Shown: positions 6,653 through 8,651 of the stretch, in pieces
Numbering within the stretch: position 1 is the stretch's first letter
How the letters are laid out: the number at the start of each line of letters is the position of its first letter
Origin: JBFHNV01 sp965365655
GTDB taxonomy: Bacteria; Pseudomonadota; Gammaproteobacteria; HK1
DNA: 8,651 bases
Direction: 5' to 3'
NCBI GenBank assembly: GCA_965365655.1
Contig: CBDUCN010000229.1
Span: 1 to 8,651 of the forward strand
Notes under the pieces: generated by a model
What the model saw: the letters and a program-made list of their open reading frames with translations, nothing else
Databases searched by the model: none
What the model was told of the DNA's origin: nothing
Made by a program: the position numbers and the translations under genes

Positions 6653-6720
6653 GCGGGGACCGTCGGCCGCAGGGATGCGGCCGGCGAGCGTACAGGGACG
6701 TATTCACAGCGTGTCCCCGC
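6653..6720. repeat. REP-like double-hairpin repeat element
   Basis: A 68-bp unit bounded by perfect 8-bp inverted arms GCGGGGAC (6653-6660) and GTCCCCGC (6713-6720). Inside are two hairpins that present the same loop core AGGGA. The strong one is CGGCCGCA / TGCGGCCG (6664-6683, 8 bp). The small one is TAC / GTA (6691-6702). The minus-strand motif CGCTGTGAATACGTCCCTG resembles dispersed intergenic repeats I recall from gammaproteobacterial genomes; that recall is unverified. No open reading frame is present, so any mobility would be non-autonomous. The element sits between dctP and dctQ. Confidence 0.65.
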
Positions 6721-6737
6721 GGCCCGTACCGGGCCGC
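6719..6737. repeat. 8-bp perfect stem-loop abutting the repeat element
   Basis: GCGGCCCG (6719-6726) and CGGGCCGC (6730-6737) pair around the loop TAC. It lies 59 bp after the dctP stop on the transcript. With the adjoining element it forms a cluster of stable structures that could block 3' exonucleases. No U-tract follows. Confidence 0.5.
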
Positions 6738-6769
6738 TCCCCTTGGGATGCCGTCAACCGACCACGGAT

Positions 6770-6784
6770 CCGGCGCCCGGCGCC
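6770..6784. repeat. 15-bp direct repeat, copy 2 (dctP side)
   Basis: Identical to 6576-6590, 11 bp after the dctP stop codon. See copy 1. Confidence 0.4.
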
Positions 6785-6795
6785 AGCGCGGACGC

Positions 6796-7845
6796 TCAGG
6801 TGCAACGGTAGGGGTTGCCGGCCTTGCGCATCACCCCCGCGTACTCCTTGAGGATGCCCACCACCTTCGCGGAGCGTCCGCCCTGGGCCGCGACCTCGTC
6901 CCAGAACTTGAGCGCCTCCTCTTCCACCTTCGACCACTCGGCGTCCGGGATCGACGTGAGCTGCAGCTTGGTGCCGCTGGTGCGCAGCTTCGCCTCACCG
7001 CCCCAGTACCAGTGCTGGCGATAGTAGTGCGAGCTGTCCATGCACACCTTGAGCAGCTCCTTCAGATGATCCGGGAGCGCGTCGTACTTCTCCTGGTTCG
7101 CGAAGAAGGAGCCGATCCACGCGCCGGTCAGGTTGTTGGTCAGGAAGTACTTGGTGACGTTGGCCCAGCCGACCGTGTAGTCCTCTGTGATTCCGGACCA
7201 CGCCATGCCGTCCAGCTCTCCGGTCTGCACCGCGACCTCGGCATCCTCGTACGGGATCTGCACCGGAACGACGCCGAAGCGGGACAGGAACTTGCCGGCG
7301 CTGGGGAACGTGTACACGCGCAGGCCCTTCAGGTCCTCCAGGCTGCGGATCGGCTTCACGGTGTTGAAGTGACACGGATCCCACGAGCCCGCGCTCAGCC
7401 ACTTCACGTTCTCGACCTCGCCGTACGCCTCCTCCCAGATCGCGTTCAGCCCGTACTGGTGGAACAGCACGGGCACGTCCAGGCTGTAGCGCGTCGCGAG
7501 CGGGAAGTAGCCGCCGAACACCGACACGTCCACCGGCGCGGCCATCGAGTCGTCGTCGCTCTGCACCGCGTCGATCGTGCCGCGCTGCATCGCGCGGAAC
7601 AGCTCGCCGGTCGGCACGAGCTGGTCGGCGGTGTAGAGCTCGATCACCATCTGGCCGTTGGCGATCTTGTTGAAGGAGTCGATCATCGGCTTGATGACGT
7701 GCTCCGCGAGCGCCGCGCCGGCGTAGGTCTGCAGGCGCCACTTGATCGTGCTCTTGCCCTGCGCGTGCACGTAGGGCGCGTTGACCGCGGCGACGGCGGC
7801 GGCCGTTCCGACGCCGGCCCGCTTCAGGAACTCGCGCTTCTTCAT
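6796..7845 (-). CDS. dctP: TRAP transporter solute-binding protein (DctP family)
   Basis: A 349-residue periplasmic binding protein that captures the substrate and hands it to DctQM. The signal peptide is residues 1-28, with a Tat-like KREFLKRAG motif (KR instead of RR), an alanine-rich core and an AxA-type cleavage site (VHA|QG). The mature part shows the family's TAxxxPTGELFRAMQRGTID region (72-92), SLEDLKGLRV with the ligand arginine R176, and the EDAEVAVQTGELDGMAWSG stretch (200-218). Overall it looks closest to the keto-acid/aromatic-acid (TakP, FcbT-like) branch; the ligand is not determinable. ATG at 7845 has AGGGGGA about 6 nt upstream and starts the signal peptide exactly. It is the first gene of dctPQM, with a candidate promoter at 7953-7980. 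The 3' side carries stem-loops and a repeat. Confidence 0.94.
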   Translation of the reverse strand: MKKREFLKRAGVGTAAAVAAVNAPYVHAQGKSTIKWRLQTYAGAALAEHVIKPMIDSFNKIANGQMVIELYTADQLVPTGELFRAMQRGTIDAVQSDDDSMAAPVDVSVFGGYFPLATRYSLDVPVLFHQYGLNAIWEEAYGEVENVKWLSAGSWDPCHFNTVKPIRSLEDLKGLRVYTFPSAGKFLSRFGVVPVQIPYEDAEVAVQTGELDGMAWSGITEDYTVGWANVTKYFLTNNLTGAWIGSFFANQEKYDALPDHLKELLKVCMDSSHYYRQHWYWGGEAKLRTSGTKLQLTSIPDAEWSKVEEEALKFWDEVAAQGGRSAKVVGILKEYAGVMRKAGNPYRCT

Positions 7846-7868
7846 CGGTGATCCCCCTCGGTTCGGAG

Positions 7869-7886
7869 GCCGGCCGGGCGGCCGGC
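7869..7886. repeat. 7-bp stem-loop in the dctP leader
   Basis: GCCGGCC (7869-7875) pairs with GGCCGGC (7880-7886) around GGGC, 23 bp upstream of the dctP start. It would lie in the 5' leader if the promoter at 7953-7980 is used. Chance is possible at this GC content. Confidence 0.3.
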
Positions 7887-7952
7887 GCGATCGGCATGTC
7901 GTGCGGCGGGCGGGCACGCGGCCCGAACGGCGCGCGCAGCCCCCCGACGCAG

Positions 7953-7980
7953 ACTGTGGCAATCGGCGAGAGGGTGTCAA
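7953..7980 (-). promoter_or_regulatory. Candidate sigma-70 promoter of dctPQM
   Basis: A perfect -35 TTGACA (7980-7975), 16 nt, then CACAGT (7958-7953; 3 of 6 matches to TATAAT). It is correctly oriented about 110 bp upstream of dctP and downstream of the preceding gene's terminator. The -10 is poor, so activator dependence is possible. Confidence 0.45.
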
Positions 7981-7984
7981 GGCA

Positions 7985-8001
7985 CGCACCGTGGCGGTGC
8001 G
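7985..8001. promoter_or_regulatory. Dyad just upstream of the dctP -35 (possible operator)
   Basis: CGCACCG (7985-7991) and CGGTGCG (7995-8001) are perfect inverted repeats around TGG, ending 4 bp before the TTGACA box. The position suits an activator site; it could equally be a second termination hairpin of the upstream gene. Confidence 0.35.
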
Positions 8002-8016
8002 CTCGCACGAAGAAGG

Positions 8017-8050
8017 GCGCCGCGGCGACGCCCGAGAATCGCCGCGGCGC
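8017..8050 (-). terminator. Stem-loop terminator of the DUF1641-like gene
   Basis: A perfect 12-bp stem GCGCCGCGGCGA / TCGCCGCGGCGC with a 10-nt loop starts 4 bp after the stop codon. On the minus strand it is followed by CCTTCTTCG, a short U-rich tail. It is probably an intrinsic terminator separating this gene from dctP. Confidence 0.6.
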
Positions 8051-8054
8051 GGCC

Positions 8055-8651
8055 TCAGCCGCCTGCGCGGGCGCGCAGCTCCTTGCCGATTCCGATCAGG
8101 TAACGCAGCGCGTCCTGGTTCTCGCCGTCCGTGAGCAGCGACAGCGCGCCGAGCACGCCGCCCTTCGACGGCGGCGCGGACGCCGACGCGCTTGCCGCGG
8201 CATCCATCGCCTGCAGCACCGTGTCCATGCGATCGGCGAGGCGGGGCACCGCACCGCACATGCGCTCCAGCCCGCCGCTCGCCTCCAGCGCGCACAGCGT
8301 GTCCACCAGCCGTCCCGCGCCGCCGCGGTTCAGCCGGTCGAGCAGCGACAGGCCCTCGCCCATCGCCTCCGCCAGGCGCGACACCGTGTCATCGGTGAGC
8401 GCGTCCTCGGCCGACGCGTAGAGCCGCGCGAGCGCCGCGACGCGTTCGAGGTCGCCGCTCTCCACCAGCGCGGCGAGCGCCGGCAGCGCGTTCGCGATGC
8501 CGGAACGGTTCACGCGATCGAGCAGGCTCAGGCTCTCCGCAACCGTCTCCGACAGCCGGCTGACGGTGTCGTCGGTCAGCGCGTCCTGCGCCGAGCCGTA
8601 GACCCTCGCGAGCGCGACGATGCGATCCAGGTCGCCGCTGTCCACCAGCGC
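8055..8651 (-). CDS. DUF1641-like repeat protein, N-terminus outside window
   Basis: The visible part is 198 residues ending at TGA 8057-8055; the frame is open to the window edge, so the start is not seen. The first two visible units, ALVDSGDLDR... and ALVESGDLER..., are 60 residues each and 38 of 60 positions are identical by eye. A decayed third begins ALEASGGLERM. Each unit is helical and carries ALTDDTVSRL and LSLLDR. After an Ala/Ser linker (about residues 149-160 of the visible part) the C-terminus GGVLGALSLLTDGENQDALRYL (key G, L, N, L, I, G pattern) resembles the DUF1641 helix that follows a proline- or glycine-marked turn. No signal peptide or membrane segment is visible. The function is unknown. 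From memory, DUF1641 genes often lie beside flavoprotein or formate dehydrogenase genes; the upstream neighbour is not visible here. Confidence 0.6.
   Translation of the reverse strand, partial: ALVDSGDLDRIVALARVYGSAQDALTDDTVSRLSETVAESLSLLDRVNRSGIANALPALAALVESGDLERVAALARLYASAEDALTDDTVSRLAEAMGEGLSLLDRLNRGGAGRLVDTLCALEASGGLERMCGAVPRLADRMDTVLQAMDAAASASASAPPSKGGVLGALSLLTDGENQDALRYLIGIGKELRARAGG
8292..8651 (-). repeat. Intragenic 180-bp tandem repeat
   Basis: Two in-frame units of 180 bp (8651-8472 and 8471-8292) encode the 60-residue repeats, and a diverged third begins at 8291. The first unit is already in progress at the window edge, so further copies may lie outside. Confidence 0.75.

Noticed and set aside
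7846..8295. Upstream extension of dctP to an ATG at 8295
   Set aside because: It would run through a terminator and the repeat protein gene, and would bury the signal peptide.
1..8651. CRISPR array, tRNA, rRNA, integrase or transposase genes
   Set aside because: I looked for regularly spaced repeats, cloverleaf genes and mobile-element proteins on both strands and saw none. The regular 180-bp repeat at 8292-8651 is coding.

Overview
The window is about 70% GC and holds eight protein genes in the compact layout of a free-living proteobacterium. The TRAP transporter, cold-shock protein, PLP enzyme and a REP-like double-hairpin repeat fit a high-GC gamma- or betaproteobacterium. I cannot name the species, and no rRNA or tRNA is present to help. 

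Layout, left to right. (1) 1-1462, minus: a Cys/Met-metabolism PLP enzyme whose C-terminus leaves the window. It carries an Ala/Pro/Gly-rich linker and the start of what may be a second domain. (2) 1578-2531, minus: a luciferase-like monooxygenase (LLM) family oxidoreductase. (3) 2532-2652: a divergent promoter region with an 8-bp-arm dyad. (4) 2653-4031, plus: a two-gene operon of a PPOX-type split-barrel flavin/F420 protein and a second LLM oxidoreductase. (5) 4138-4417, minus: a small cold-shock protein with a textbook UUCG-loop terminator and a long leader. (6) 4691-7845, minus: a complete tripartite TRAP transporter in the order dctP, dctQ, dctM. The 243-bp gap between dctP and dctQ contains a compact double-hairpin repeat element. 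(7) 8055-8651, minus: the C-terminal part of a DUF1641-like protein built of 60-residue tandem repeats, followed by a strong stem-loop terminator. 

How the parts relate. The two LLM proteins and the PPOX protein belong to families in which many members use coenzyme F420 and others use FMN. Two of these genes share an operon and the third is divergent from it, which suggests one redox module, but the substrate is not evident. The TRAP genes make a secondary high-affinity importer for an organic acid. The binding protein is the first gene after a candidate promoter, and the repeat sits where it could lower dctQM expression relative to dctP. 

The points most worth following are the repeat element at 6653-6720, the C-terminal extension of the PLP enzyme, the repeated architecture of the DUF1641-like protein, and the LLM/PPOX cluster. 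Everything was read by eye; no database search was made.
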